Part shown: positions 1 through 6,837 of the stretch, in pieces | How positions within the stretch are numbered: the first letter of the stretch is position 1 | Layout: each line of letters starts with the position of its first letter | Source of the DNA: Burkholderiaceae bacterium | GTDB taxonomy: Bacteria; Pseudomonadota; Gammaproteobacteria; Burkholderiales; Burkholderiaceae_C | Reading direction: 5' to 3' | DNA length: 12,268 bases | Assembly (NCBI GenBank): GCA_023260355.1 | Contig: JALQVJ010000166.1 | Location: 1-12,268, forward strand | Made by a program: the position numbers and the translations under genes | The notes under the pieces: generated by a model | Database searches by the model: none | Told to the model about the DNA's origin: nothing | The model's input: only the letters and a program-made list of their open reading frames with translations

Positions 1-373
1 TACCAAGAACGGTGTACCTAAGGTAAAGCGAGTGTGCACAGGTGAAGATAAATCTCTTGAAGAGAACATGAGGATCTTGCTTCAAAAAGGACGTTCGTCC
101 GGGTTCAGGATTATAGCCGCTACCCAGCGCCTCGATCAGCGCGTTCAGGCCGATTTGGCCGCCATAAAAAATCAGCAGCATCAGCACCAAATCGGGAATG
201 CCACGAATCACAGTGGAGTACAGGCCACCCAAACCGCGCAAGAGCGGCTGGGCGGACAGTTTGGCGCTGGCACCCGCCAAGCCCATCACCACAGCGACCA
301 GCAAGGAACCCAGCGCCACTTGGAAAGTGAGCCAGGTACCAATAAAGATGCTGGTGATGTAGCCGGAGGACAT
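1..373 (-). CDS. Amino-acid ABC transporter permease, HisQ/ArtQ type (partial, probably chimeric at its 3' side)
   Basis: This is an inner-membrane permease subunit that would pass a basic amino acid delivered by the binding protein encoded just upstream. The ATG at 373 starts a hydrophobic protein (MSSGYITSIFIGTWLTFQ...). Residues 7-35 form a first membrane helix, and the stretch around residues 52-75 contains STVIRGIPDLVLMLLIFYGG, which is typical of the HisQ/HisM (MetI-like) family. The family resemblance stops at about residues 86-91 (near position 101-118). There HisQ proteins continue into a PF.AGV.TL segment and the EAA loop; here the reading frame continues open to the window edge with unrelated residues (FLKQDPHVLFKRF...). 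The frame beyond about position 115 is therefore probably not permease. It lies 34 bases downstream of the binding-protein stop in the same direction, the usual binding protein-permease order. No strong ribosome binding site is visible. The assignment of the first 85-90 residues is firm; substrate choice between arginine, histidine and lysine is inferred. Confidence 0.75.
   Translation of the reverse strand, partial: MSSGYITSIFIGTWLTFQVALGSLLVAVVMGLAGASAKLSAQPLLRGLGGLYSTVIRGIPDLVLMLLIFYGGQIGLNALIEALGSGYNPEPGRTSFLKQDPHVLFKRFIFTCAHSLYLRYTVLG
2..130 (+). other. Fragment resembling an FtsK/SpoIIIE-type DNA-translocase ATPase
   Basis: Plus-strand frame 2 is open from the window edge and reads through residues ending LLQKGRSSGFRIIAATQR (about 77-130). 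The pattern G-R-[AS]-x-G-[FI]-[HR]-[IV]-I-x-A-T-Q-R is the conserved stretch that follows the Walker B region in FtsK/SpoIIIE-like translocases, where it is normally followed by Pro. Here the next residue is Leu, and from there on the frame is only the antisense of the permease gene. The stretch is visibly more AT-rich (many AAA and GAA/GAT codons) than the rest of the window. No start, stop or Walker A is present, so only a fragment is seen. It could belong to a phage, a conjugative element or a different organism joined by error. A chance resemblance is possible, but the motif match is good. Confidence 0.4.
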
Positions 374-407
374 GGGCAGGTGGTTCGCCTATCTCAGCGT
401 CAAGCGA

Positions 408-1193
408 TCAATCGCCCCAGATGTCCAAGCCTTTGAAGTACTTGTCGCTGGCTTTCTGCCATTCGCCGTTGGCACGGATGGTTTTGATGCCCGCGTTCAA
501 CTTGTTCTTCAGGTCGCCATCGGTCTTGCGCACGGCGATGCCTGCGCCGGTACCGAAGTACTTGACGAAGCTGGCCAAGGGCTTGCCGACGAAGCCATAG
601 CTCTTGCCGTCAGCGGTGTCCAAGAAGCCGCCTTGGACTTCCAACACGTCAGCCACGGTGCCATCCAAACGGCCAGCCTTCATGTCCAGATACACCTGAT
701 CTTGGGCTTCGTAGCTCACCACGTTCACGCCAGCAGGCTTGAGTTCACCCATGGCATAAGCCTCTTGGGTTGAGCCCTTGAGCACGCCGATGTTCTTGCC
801 TTTGAGGCTGGCAGGGCTGCCATCGGTCTTGACGGTGTTCTTGACAACGATTTTGGAGGGCGTGTTGTAGTACTTGGTGGTGAAGTCCACCACTTTGGCG
901 CGCTCTTCGGTGATCGACATCGAAGAGATGATGGCGTCGTATTTGCGGGCCTGCAGGCCAGGAATCATGGAGTCCCACACCTGCTCAACGAACACACACT
1001 TGGCTTTGATTTCTTTGCACAACGCGTTGGCGATATCGACGTCAAAGCCGGTCGGCTTGCCATCGTCAGTCTTGTAGGTGAAGGGCTTGTAGGTCAGGTC
1101 GACCGCAACGCGCACTTCTTTCCAGTCTTTGGCCATCACGGTTGAGCTCAGGCCCAACACGATCGCGCCCAGCAGTAGGCTTTTCTTCAACAT
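408..1193 (-). CDS. Periplasmic basic amino-acid binding protein (HisJ/ArgT/LAO family)
   Basis: This 261-residue solute-binding protein captures an amino acid in the periplasm and hands it to the permease encoded downstream. A signal peptide with Lys3-Lys4, a hydrophobic core and a VMA-KDW cleavage site spans residues 1-21. The mature protein has the family signature GFDVDIANALC (about 49-59), then WDSMIPGLQARKYDAIISSM and the TEERAKVVDFT segment, all typical of bacterial extracellular solute-binding protein family 3. Cys59 and Cys66 become Cys38 and Cys45 after cleavage, the same spacing as the disulfide pair of HisJ and LAO-binding protein. This favours lysine/arginine/ornithine or histidine as ligand, though specificity is not proven. 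A good GGAG ribosome binding site lies 6 bases before the ATG. It is the first gene of a leftward transport operon whose remaining genes run off the window. Confidence 0.93.
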   Translation of the reverse strand: MLKKSLLLGAIVLGLSSTVMAKDWKEVRVAVDLTYKPFTYKTDDGKPTGFDVDIANALCKEIKAKCVFVEQVWDSMIPGLQARKYDAIISSMSITEERAKVVDFTTKYYNTPSKIVVKNTVKTDGSPASLKGKNIGVLKGSTQEAYAMGELKPAGVNVVSYEAQDQVYLDMKAGRLDGTVADVLEVQGGFLDTADGKSYGFVGKPLASFVKYFGTGAGIAVRKTDGDLKNKLNAGIKTIRANGEWQKASDKYFKGLDIWGD

Positions 1194-1343
1194 TGGAATC
1201 TCCAGTTTTTAAGGTTGATGGCGGTTTTGTATACCGCGCCGGGCCATTCTAGCCGCCGTTTTGCGCGCCAACCGTTAGGGAATACATGACTTTGCGATGG
1301 GGGAAGTCCAGCCCATGTGCCGGATTGGGCTTAAAATCGCAAC
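1194..1343. promoter_or_regulatory. Divergent intergenic region between the binding-protein gene and the thiamine operon
   Basis: This stretch must carry the leftward promoter of the binding-protein gene and the rightward promoter of the riboswitch transcript. On the minus strand GGAG (about 1200-1203) is the ribosome binding site. A TAGAAT hexamer on the minus strand (about 1246-1251) could be a -10 box, but no good -35 lies at the right distance. A short inverted repeat GCGGT/ACCGC (1221-1225 and 1233-1237) falls between that hexamer and the start codon and could be an operator or a small leader hairpin. None of these is strong enough to call with certainty. Confidence 0.35.
1332..1337 (+). 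promoter_or_regulatory. Candidate -10 box of the TPP riboswitch transcript
   Basis: TAAAAT matches the sigma-70 -10 consensus at five of six positions. It would place the transcription start at about 1344, exactly where pairing of riboswitch stem P1 begins. No convincing -35 hexamer is found 16-18 bases upstream, so this rests on position plus the -10 match. Confidence 0.35.
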
Positions 1344-1429
1344 CGTCACCGGGGGTGCCCAAGCGATGCTTAGGCTGAGAGAGTCCCCAATGACCTGATC
1401 TGGTTAATGCCAGCGTAGGAAGCGTGATG
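1344..1429 (+). promoter_or_regulatory. TPP riboswitch (THI element)
   Basis: The RNA from this segment binds thiamine pyrophosphate and controls the thiBPQ transporter downstream. The conserved core is present: GGGGGTGCCC (1351-1360), GGCTGAGA (1373-1380), CCTGATCTGG (1394-1403) and TAATGCCAGCGTAGGAAGC (1405-1423). The helices can be drawn. P1 is 1344-1349 with 1424-1429. P2 is the G run at 1351-1355 with CCCC at 1385-1388. P3 is GCC 1357-1359 with GGC 1373-1375, extended inside by AAGC/GCTT. P4 is CCT 1394-1396 with AGG 1417-1419. P5 is CTGG 1400-1403 with CCAG 1410-1413. The order and the invariant CUGAGA and UGAUCUGG blocks are diagnostic of the class. It lies upstream of a thiamine transporter and a terminator, so high TPP should switch uptake off. 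Confidence 0.96.
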
Positions 1430-1473
1430 TGCCTCGGCAAAAGCATCCCTCTCGGGTGTCCTCTGTTGAATCT

Positions 1474-1500
1474 GGCCACGCCTCTTGCGTGGCCTTTTTT
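1474..1500 (+). terminator. Intrinsic terminator acting as riboswitch expression platform
   Basis: A perfect 8-base-pair stem, GGCCACGC (1474-1481) with GCGTGGCC (1487-1494), closes a CTCTT loop and is followed directly by six T (1495-1500). It lies 44 bases after the riboswitch and 22 bases before the thiB start, the position expected of a regulated terminator. GCGTG at 1422-1426, part of the 3' strand of riboswitch stem P1, is complementary to CACGC (1477-1481) in the 5' arm. An alternative antiterminator pairing in the absence of TPP is therefore possible. Confidence 0.9.
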
Positions 1501-1506
1501 ATTGCC

Positions 1507-1512
1507 AAAGGA
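1507..1512 (+). promoter_or_regulatory. Ribosome binding site that decides the thiB start
   Basis: AAAGGA lies about 10 bases before the ATG at 1523, just after the T run of the terminator. It supports 1523 over the in-frame upstream GTG at 1424, which lies inside the riboswitch and has no ribosome binding site. Confidence 0.6.
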
Positions 1513-1522
1513 CACCCAAAAT

Positions 1523-2569
1523 ATGCGCGTTTTCGCCCATTTGAACCGAGCCGCAGCCCTGTTGCTGGTCGGTGCCTGCCTTCATACCCACGCCGCAGAG
1601 TTGCGCGTGGTGACCCACGAGTCTTTTGACTTGCCCAAACCTTTGCTCGAGCAATTCGAGAAGCGCCAAGGCGTGACGCTTCGCATCGTCAAAGCGGGCG
1701 ACGCCGGTGAAATGGTCAATAAACTCATCCTCAGCAAGGGGCAGCCCATCGGGGATGTGGTGTACGGCATCGACAACAGTTTGTTGGGGCGTGCCCGCAG
1801 CGCGGGCATCTTGGCCCCTTTGCCTGCTGATCTGAAGGACCTCAAGCCCAGCGATGCCTTGGCCCAGGCTGCACCCGAAGCGGTCAAGGCGGCCGATTGG
1901 CTGCCTGTGGACTGGGGTCATGTCACCCTCAATGCGGACAAGGCTTGGTTTGAGAGCCAAAAGATGCCCCTGCCCAAGAGCCTCGATGATCTGGCGCAGC
2001 CGCAGTACGCCCGCTTATTGGTGGTGGAAAACCCGGCGACTTCAAGCCCCGGCATGGCCTTTTTGGCCGCGTCAGTTGCCGCCAAGGGTGACGGCGTGTG
2101 GGGTTGGTGGGCGCAGTTGCGCCAAGGTGGCGTCAAAGTTGCCAAAAGCTGGAGCGACGCCTACTACAAAGAGTTCACTCGCAATGGCGGCACACGACCT
2201 TTGGTGGTGAGTTACGCCACGAGCCCGGCGGCCGAGGTGTTTTACAGCGAGAAGAAAATTGAGTCATCCCCGACGCTGAACGTCTCTGTGCCCGGTGGCG
2301 TGTTCGTGCAGGTCGAGGGCATTGCCCTGATCAAAGGGGGGAAGCAAGCCGAGGCGGCCGCCCAATTCATGCGTTTCATGCGCAGCGCCGAAGTGCAGTC
2401 AGCCTTGCAGACCACGATGTGGATGTGGCCGGCGCAGGCAGGGGTCGCGCTCGATCCAGTGATGCAGCACGCGGGGCCCGCACCACAGGTCCAAGCGCTG
2501 GGCGCCGCGACGCTGCATGACTCGGCGAAGGCTTGGCGCCAACGCTTTGCTGATGTGGTCTTGCGTTGA
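1523..2569 (+). CDS. thiB: Thiamine ABC transporter, periplasmic binding protein ThiB
   Basis: ThiB binds thiamine and its phosphates in the periplasm and delivers them to ThiPQ. The 348-residue product has a signal peptide (MRVFAHLNRAAALLLVGACL) ending near THA-AEL. The mature start LRVVTHESFDLPKPLLEQFE parallels the TVYTYDSF... start of Escherichia coli ThiB. Other family features are GDVVYGIDNSLLGRA (about residues 74-88, matching ADVVLGLDNNLL), PVDWGHVTLNADKAWF, VVENPATSSPGMAFL, and the KSWSDAYYKEFTRNGGTRPLVVSYATSPA region, where YATSPA helps form the ligand site. The length fits the family. It is the first gene after the TPP riboswitch and terminator, so transcription should fall when cellular TPP is high. 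The frame is open upstream to 1424, but the ATG at 1523 has both the ribosome binding site and the signal peptide. An 84-base gap separates it from thiP. Confidence 0.93.
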   Translation: MRVFAHLNRAAALLLVGACLHTHAAELRVVTHESFDLPKPLLEQFEKRQGVTLRIVKAGDAGEMVNKLILSKGQPIGDVVYGIDNSLLGRARSAGILAPLPADLKDLKPSDALAQAAPEAVKAADWLPVDWGHVTLNADKAWFESQKMPLPKSLDDLAQPQYARLLVVENPATSSPGMAFLAASVAAKGDGVWGWWAQLRQGGVKVAKSWSDAYYKEFTRNGGTRPLVVSYATSPAAEVFYSEKKIESSPTLNVSVPGGVFVQVEGIALIKGGKQAEAAAQFMRFMRSAEVQSALQTTMWMWPAQAGVALDPVMQHAGPAPQVQALGAATLHDSAKAWRQRFADVVLR

Positions 2570-2653
2570 ACATGGTGGCTTTAGGCTGATGACATCAAGC
2601 TTGGCGCCACATCACGGGTCTTTGGGCCTGGATACGCAGTTGCCAGGGTCGGC

Positions 2654-4240
2654 GTGCGCATGGCGTTGACTGCAAGACTGGATCGGTCGGGCCGCTTGCT
2701 GGGCCTCTTGCCGCTGGCCTTCATCTTGTTTTGGGCGGTGTGGCCCGTTGCGCGGCTGGGTTGGGAGGGCTGGACCCAGGCGCACGACAGTGGCGGCATG
2801 CTGTGGTTGTTACCGTGGCAGGACGCCTACCTTCGGGGGCGGCTGCTTTGGTCGCTCGCGCAAGCGGCGATCACCACGGTGTTGGCCTTGGCGCTGGGTG
2901 TTCCCATGGGCTGGGTGCTGGTGCGCTGGCGGTTTTGGGGCCGGGATTGGTGGGTGCGAGCGCTCATGCTGCCCTTTGTTGTGCCCACCTTGGTGGCGGC
3001 TTTGGGCGTGTTGGCGATGTGGCGTTGGCTTGCAGAAGAAGGCCCCGTGTTGCTCATCTTGGGCAACCTTTTCTTCAACTTATGCCTCGCGGTGCGGGGG
3101 GCGATGACCGGCTTTGATGCGGTGAGTGCAAGCCGCTTGGCGGCTGCCCGAAGTTTGGGTGCCACGCCTTGGCGGGCGTTTTGGCGAATCGAGTGGCCCA
3201 CGGCGCGGGCCTCCATTTGGGCCGCCGCCTGTTTGGTGTTTTTGTATTGCCTCAGTGGGTTTGGTTTGGCCTTGTTGCTGGGTGGCCAGCAGTGGGCGAC
3301 AGCCGAAGTCGAGATTTACACCCGAGTGGCGCACGATCTCGACCTTGCCGTCGCAAGCGTGTTGGCCTTGTGGATGCTTTTGTTGGCTGGGATCGTGGTG
3401 CTGTTGTATGCCGTGGTTTCGGTGCGCCAGCGTGATCGCCTGCGCGGTGACGCCGTGCGACCCCGATGGGCTCAGTGGCGTTGGTCGTCCTGGCCCGTGG
3501 CGCTGACATTGGCCGCTCTGCTGGTATTCAACTTTGGTCCCTTGGTGGCGTTGATGGCACGCGCTCTGCAAGCCAGTCCAGCCGCCTGGGCCCATGCGTG
3601 GGGGGGCGACGCCGGGTTGGCGATGGCGAACACGTTGCGCTTTACCGCGATGGGCATTGTCTTGGCCGCTGGGTTGGGGGCTTTGCACGGTTGGGTAGCG
3701 CAGCGCAGTGCCCTGTGGCGGGCCCTGGGCATGGTGCCTTTGGTGGCCTCGCCGATCATGATGGCGTTTGGGCTCTTGTTGCTGTGGCCCCAGTGGATGG
3801 ACCAGTTGTGGGTGTTGGTGTGCGCCTATGCGCTGCTGGCCATCCCCTTGGTTGCGACACCTGTGGCCCAAGCGGTGCAGCAGGTTTCGCCGCGCTGGGT
3901 CGATGCCGCCCGAACGCTTGGGGCGTCGCCGTGGCGTGCGTTTTGGCGGGTGGTATGGCCACAAGTGAGGCCCGGCTGGCGCCGGGGTGTGGCCTTTGCG
4001 GCGGCGACGATGGTGGGTGAGTTTGCGGTGACCTTGCTGCTCTCGCGGCCAGAGTGGTTGACCTTGTCGACTTACATCTATCAATTGTTGGGCCGCCCAG
4101 GGGCGCTGAATGCGGAGGCAGCTTGGGTGATGTCTGCGACACTCATGCTGATGTCGTTGCTGATGTTTGCACTGATTGAGCCCAGTCGGTGGGTGGCGCC
4201 CGCGAGGATCGCCAAAAACGTGAAGGTGAGCCATGCTTGA
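2654..4240 (+). CDS. thiP: Thiamine ABC transporter permease ThiP
   Basis: This 528-residue inner-membrane protein forms the whole translocation channel for thiamine, because two MetI-like permease domains are fused in one chain. Each half ends in a cytoplasmic EAA loop that docks ThiQ: AAARSLGATPWRAFWRIEWP (about 163-182) and DAARTLGASPWRAFWRVVWP (about 417-436). About a dozen hydrophobic helices are visible, for example around 18-33, 68-90, 103-123, 188-210, 232-256, 282-303, 332-355, 367-398 and 498-517. The N-terminal WQDAYLRGRLLWSLAQ segment resembles the WQDSYL... segment of E. coli ThiP, and the length is close to the family's 530-540. Translation starts at GTG 2654 or, six bases later, at ATG 2660; AGGG at 2645-2648 is better spaced for the GTG. 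No start exists further upstream before an in-frame TAG at 2582. The 3' end overlaps thiQ by 8 bases. Confidence 0.93.
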   Translation: MRMALTARLDRSGRLLGLLPLAFILFWAVWPVARLGWEGWTQAHDSGGMLWLLPWQDAYLRGRLLWSLAQAAITTVLALALGVPMGWVLVRWRFWGRDWWVRALMLPFVVPTLVAALGVLAMWRWLAEEGPVLLILGNLFFNLCLAVRGAMTGFDAVSASRLAAARSLGATPWRAFWRIEWPTARASIWAAACLVFLYCLSGFGLALLLGGQQWATAEVEIYTRVAHDLDLAVASVLALWMLLLAGIVVLLYAVVSVRQRDRLRGDAVRPRWAQWRWSSWPVALTLAALLVFNFGPLVALMARALQASPAAWAHAWGGDAGLAMANTLRFTAMGIVLAAGLGALHGWVAQRSALWRALGMVPLVASPIMMAFGLLLLWPQWMDQLWVLVCAYALLAIPLVATPVAQAVQQVSPRWVDAARTLGASPWRAFWRVVWPQVRPGWRRGVAFAAATMVGEFAVTLLLSRPEWLTLSTYIYQLLGRPGALNAEAAWVMSATLMLMSLLMFALIEPSRWVAPARIAKNVKVSHA

Positions 4241-4895
4241 GTTGCGCGATTTGAGCCATGCTTGGTCAGACGACCAAGGCCAATCTTGCGGCGTCGTTGC
4301 TGATCGTCTGAATTGGCAAATCCCGCGTGGCGAAACAGTCGCTTTGCTGGGGCCATCGGGCAGTGGCAAGTCAACGCTCTTGCGTCTGATCGCAGGTTTG
4401 GAGGTCCCAGATCAAGGGGACATTCTCTGGGACGGGCAAGCGATCACGCATGTGCCGCCCGAGCGTCGCCACTTTGGATTGATGTTTCAGGATTTCGCGC
4501 TCTTCAGCCATTTGAACGTGCAAGACAACGTGGCCTTTGGCCTGCGAGAACAAGGCCAGTCCAAGCGCGCAGCCCGTCTCCAAGCGCTGCAAGCGCTCGA
4601 GGCCATGGGGCTGGCTGATCGGGGCTTGGCGCATGTGTTGTCACTATCGGGCGGTGAGCAACAGCGCGTTGCGCTGGCCAGAGCGTGGGTCACCAAGCCC
4701 AAGTTGATGCTGTTGGATGAGCCGTTTTCAGCGCTGGATGCCGATCGGCGCGCGCAGTTGCGTGACGAGTTCAAAGCGTGGTTCAAAACCCACGATATGA
4801 CTTGTATATTGGTCACGCACGATCAGGCCGACGCCGAAGCCATGGCAGACCACGCATGGCGTTTGGGAGAGGGCCGCGTCACGCCGCTGTGGTGA
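4233..4895 (+). CDS. thiQ: Thiamine ABC transporter ATPase ThiQ
   Basis: ThiQ hydrolyses ATP on the cytoplasmic side to drive thiamine import through ThiP. All ABC motifs are present in 220 residues: Walker A GPSGSGKST (40-48), Q-loop Gln86 in MFQDFALF, signature LSGGEQQR (138-145), Walker B LMLLDEP (158-164, with Asp162 and Glu163), D-loop SALD and switch His196 in LVTHDQ. The short length, without a C-terminal regulatory domain, is typical of ThiQ (E. coli about 230). The ATG lies inside the end of thiP (8-base overlap), indicating translational coupling. It is the last gene of the riboswitch-controlled operon and ends 25 bases from the convergent panC. Confidence 0.95.
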   Translation: MLELRDLSHAWSDDQGQSCGVVADRLNWQIPRGETVALLGPSGSGKSTLLRLIAGLEVPDQGDILWDGQAITHVPPERRHFGLMFQDFALFSHLNVQDNVAFGLREQGQSKRAARLQALQALEAMGLADRGLAHVLSLSGGEQQRVALARAWVTKPKLMLLDEPFSALDADRRAQLRDEFKAWFKTHDMTCILVTHDQADAEAMADHAWRLGEGRVTPLW

Positions 4896-4920
4896 GGTGG
4901 ACGCCCTCAAGGCGCTTGGA

Positions 4921-5772
4921 TCAATCGAGGTCGAACGACCAGTTGTCGATCAGGCGTGCTGGCCCAAGCCGCGCCGCGCCCAAGGCCACCAGTTCGCGAT
5001 CGCCGCTTTGGGGCAACTGCAGGTCATAGCGGCGGCGAATCGTCATGTAATCGGGGCCCCAACCGCGCCCCTTCAGGCTTGAGATCGCCTCTGACTCCAG
5101 TTGAGCCCAGTCGCGCGAGCCTTGTTGAACTTGCGCGATCATGGCGCGCAGCGTGCGCGACAAGGCGACAGCCTCGGCGCGCTCGGTGGCGCTCAAGTAG
5201 CCATTTCGCGAGCTCAGCGCAAGGCCATCTTCGGCGCGCACGATGGCGCCCCCGTGGATTTGAATGGGCATCGCGAATTGCTGCACCAAGTGGCGAATCA
5301 CCATGAGCTGTTGGAAGTCCTTTTCGCCAAATACGGCATGGCCTTCTTGGCGCACGTGGCTGAACACGCACTGAAAGAGTTTCATCACAACGGTGGCCAC
5401 ACCTTGGAAAAATCCGGGGCGAAATTCACCCTCCAAGATGCTGTCCAGCGCAGCATCGGGTGTGATTTTGAACGTTTGCGGCTGGGGGTAGAGTTCGCGC
5501 TCGTTGGGGGCGAAAACGATGTCACAGCCGTGGGCCTCCAGTTGCGCGCAATCGGCTTCGAATGTGCGCGGGTAGCTGTCAAAGTCCTCGTGCGGCGCAA
5601 ACTGCAGGCGGTTCACGAATATGGACGCCACACACACGTCGCCAAGCGGCTTGGCTTGGTCGACCAATTGCAGATGCCCGGCATGCAAATTGCCCATCGT
5701 GGGGACAAACGATGGGCTTTCAAAAGCGCGCAAATGGTCGCGCAATTCGGCGATGGTGTGGACGACTTTCAT
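4921..5772 (-). CDS. panC: Pantothenate synthetase (pantoate-beta-alanine ligase) PanC
   Basis: PanC joins pantoate and beta-alanine using ATP to give pantothenate, AMP and pyrophosphate, the last step of vitamin B5 synthesis in the cytoplasm. The 283-residue length is typical. Visible motifs are PTMGNLHAGH (24-33), whose His30 and His33 form the HIGH-like nucleotide-binding motif, FVNRLQFAPHEDF (62-74 region), LEGEFRPGFFQGV (about 113-125), FGEKDFQQL (148-156) and DGLALSSRN (182-190), the KMSKS-like loop. E. coli has FVNPMQF and RPGHF at two of these sites. I recall the Arg and Phe versions seen here as common in Burkholderiales, so I do not read them as damage. The gene lies 41 bases downstream of panB on the same strand, forming a panBC operon, and converges with thiQ. 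Confidence 0.96.
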   Translation of the reverse strand: MKVVHTIAELRDHLRAFESPSFVPTMGNLHAGHLQLVDQAKPLGDVCVASIFVNRLQFAPHEDFDSYPRTFEADCAQLEAHGCDIVFAPNERELYPQPQTFKITPDAALDSILEGEFRPGFFQGVATVVMKLFQCVFSHVRQEGHAVFGEKDFQQLMVIRHLVQQFAMPIQIHGGAIVRAEDGLALSSRNGYLSATERAEAVALSRTLRAMIAQVQQGSRDWAQLESEAISSLKGRGWGPDYMTIRRRYDLQLPQSGDRELVALGAARLGPARLIDNWSFDLD

Positions 5773-5813
5773 GGCCGGTATTGTGCCTCAGGGCCAAGCG
5801 GCTTTTGGGTCGA

Positions 5814-6701
5814 TCAGCTGCTCCAAGCGTGCAAAGTGTTGTCCGGAAAGCTGCCATCCTTGACCGCTTTGACGTAGGCGGCCAGCGCCGACTGCACGCT
5901 GTCGTTGTCTGCCATGAAATTGCGCACAAACTTCGGGTTCCGGCCCAAATTGATGCCCAACATGTCATGCAGCACCAGGACCTGACCTGCAGTGCCATTG
6001 CCGGCGCCAATCCCGATGGTGTGGCAGGTTGGCAGCTCAGCAGTCAGCGTGCTCGCGAGGGGCACTGGCACCATCTCCAAGACCAACATGGTTGCGCCTG
6101 CGTCCGAGAGCTCTTGCGCATGCCGGCGCAACGTCGCGCCCGCGTCGTCTCGACCTTGCACCCGGTAGCCGCCTAGGGCGTGAACCGTCTGGGGGGTGAG
6201 CCCCAAGTGCGCACACACAGGGATGCCGCGCTCAACCAAAAAGCGCACGGTTTCAGTGGTCCATCCACCGCCCTCTAACTTGACCATGTGCGCCCCGGCT
6301 TGCATGAGCACCGAGGCGCTGCGCAGGGCTTGTTCTTTGGATTCTTGGTAGCTGCCAAACGGCAAGTCTGCGATCACCCACGCCGCACCCTGGGCCCGGC
6401 GCACGCCGCGCGTCACGCTTTCGGTGTGATAGCGCATGGTTTCAAGAGATACCGCAACGGTGCTGTGCAGCCCCTGACACACCATGCCAAGTGAGTCACC
6501 GACCAGCAAGCAATCGACCCCCGCGGCATCTGCCATGGCTGCAAACGTGGCGTCGTAGGCCGTCAGCATGGCGATCTTTTCGCCGCGTTGTCGCATCTCT
6601 TGCAGGCGAGGCAGGCTCACTGGGCGGCGCGCGGGCTGAGGTGCGGCGTTGGGCAGCGTGCCGTAAGGTGTGGATGTGTTGTTGGTGTCGTTGGCGGTCA
6701 T
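5814..6701 (-). CDS. panB: 3-methyl-2-oxobutanoate hydroxymethyltransferase (ketopantoate hydroxymethyltransferase) PanB
   Basis: PanB transfers a hydroxymethyl group from 5,10-methylene-tetrahydrofolate to 2-oxoisovalerate, giving ketopantoate, the first committed step to pantothenate. With the ATG at 6701 the protein has 295 residues. Motifs are [10 protein letters not shown] (about 45-54), LVGDSLGMV (66-74, with metal-binding Asp69), ADLPFGSYQ (111-119), KLEGG (141-145), HLGLTPQ (165-171), VLEMVP (with catalytic Glu209) and [18 protein letters not shown] (219-236). The core starts near residue 27. The preceding 26 residues are a polar Thr/Asn/Pro/Ala-rich tail absent from the 264-residue E. 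coli enzyme. A longer reading from GTG 6755 adds 18 unlikely residues, and neither start has a clear ribosome binding site. panB heads the leftward panBC pair; the reductase gene (panE) is not in the window. Confidence 0.95.
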   Translation of the reverse strand: MTANDTNNTSTPYGTLPNAAPQPARRPVSLPRLQEMRQRGEKIAMLTAYDATFAAMADAAGVDCLLVGDSLGMVCQGLHSTVAVSLETMRYHTESVTRGVRRAQGAAWVIADLPFGSYQESKEQALRSASVLMQAGAHMVKLEGGGWTTETVRFLVERGIPVCAHLGLTPQTVHALGGYRVQGRDDAGATLRRHAQELSDAGATMLVLEMVPVPLASTLTAELPTCHTIGIGAGNGTAGQVLVLHDMLGINLGRNPKFVRNFMADNDSVQSALAAYVKAVKDGSFPDNTLHAWSS

Positions 6702-6837
6702 GGCAAAACCAAAGGTTGGCGTGCGACTCAGGCACAAGAAGCCCGTATTTTGCACCCCTTTGAAACCGCGCCGCAGGTGACGCCTTTGGCCCTGAAGGGG
6801 CTTGGGGCATCCCGCGTCTCGGTTAAGCTAACGAGCT
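6702..6837. promoter_or_regulatory. Divergent promoter region between panB and nadC
   Basis: This 136-base gap separates two head-to-head genes and must hold a promoter in each direction. On the plus strand TTGGGG (6802-6807) and TAAGCT (6824-6829) are 16 bases apart and could be a weak promoter. Its start would fall only one or two bases before the nadC ATG, giving an almost leaderless message, which would agree with the missing ribosome binding site there. No convincing promoter is seen for panB, and I see no known operator. Confidence 0.3.

Noticed and set aside
1221..1237. Inverted repeat GCGGT...ACCGC upstream of the binding-protein gene as an operator
   Set aside because: Five-base arms are expected often by chance in GC-rich DNA, and it matches no known regulator site. 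It is mentioned only within the intergenic description.
1424..1522. In-frame upstream extension of thiB from a GTG at 1424
   Set aside because: The codons run through the riboswitch 3' end and the terminator and lack a ribosome binding site. The ATG at 1523 has one and begins a proper signal peptide.
3080..4369. Long minus-strand open frame (429 codons) opposite thiP
   Set aside because: It lies wholly antisense to thiP and the start of thiQ, which have strong family motifs. Its product is Pro/Gln/His/Arg-rich low-complexity sequence, as expected from the reverse strand of a GC-rich membrane-protein gene.
4902..4914. Small hairpin CGCC-CTCAA-GGCG between thiQ and panC as a terminator
   Set aside because: The stem has only four base pairs and no T run on either strand.
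6702..6755. Longer panB from GTG 6755
   Set aside because: The 18 extra residues have no family counterpart and the GTG has no spaced ribosome binding site. ATG 6701 gives a plausible N terminus.
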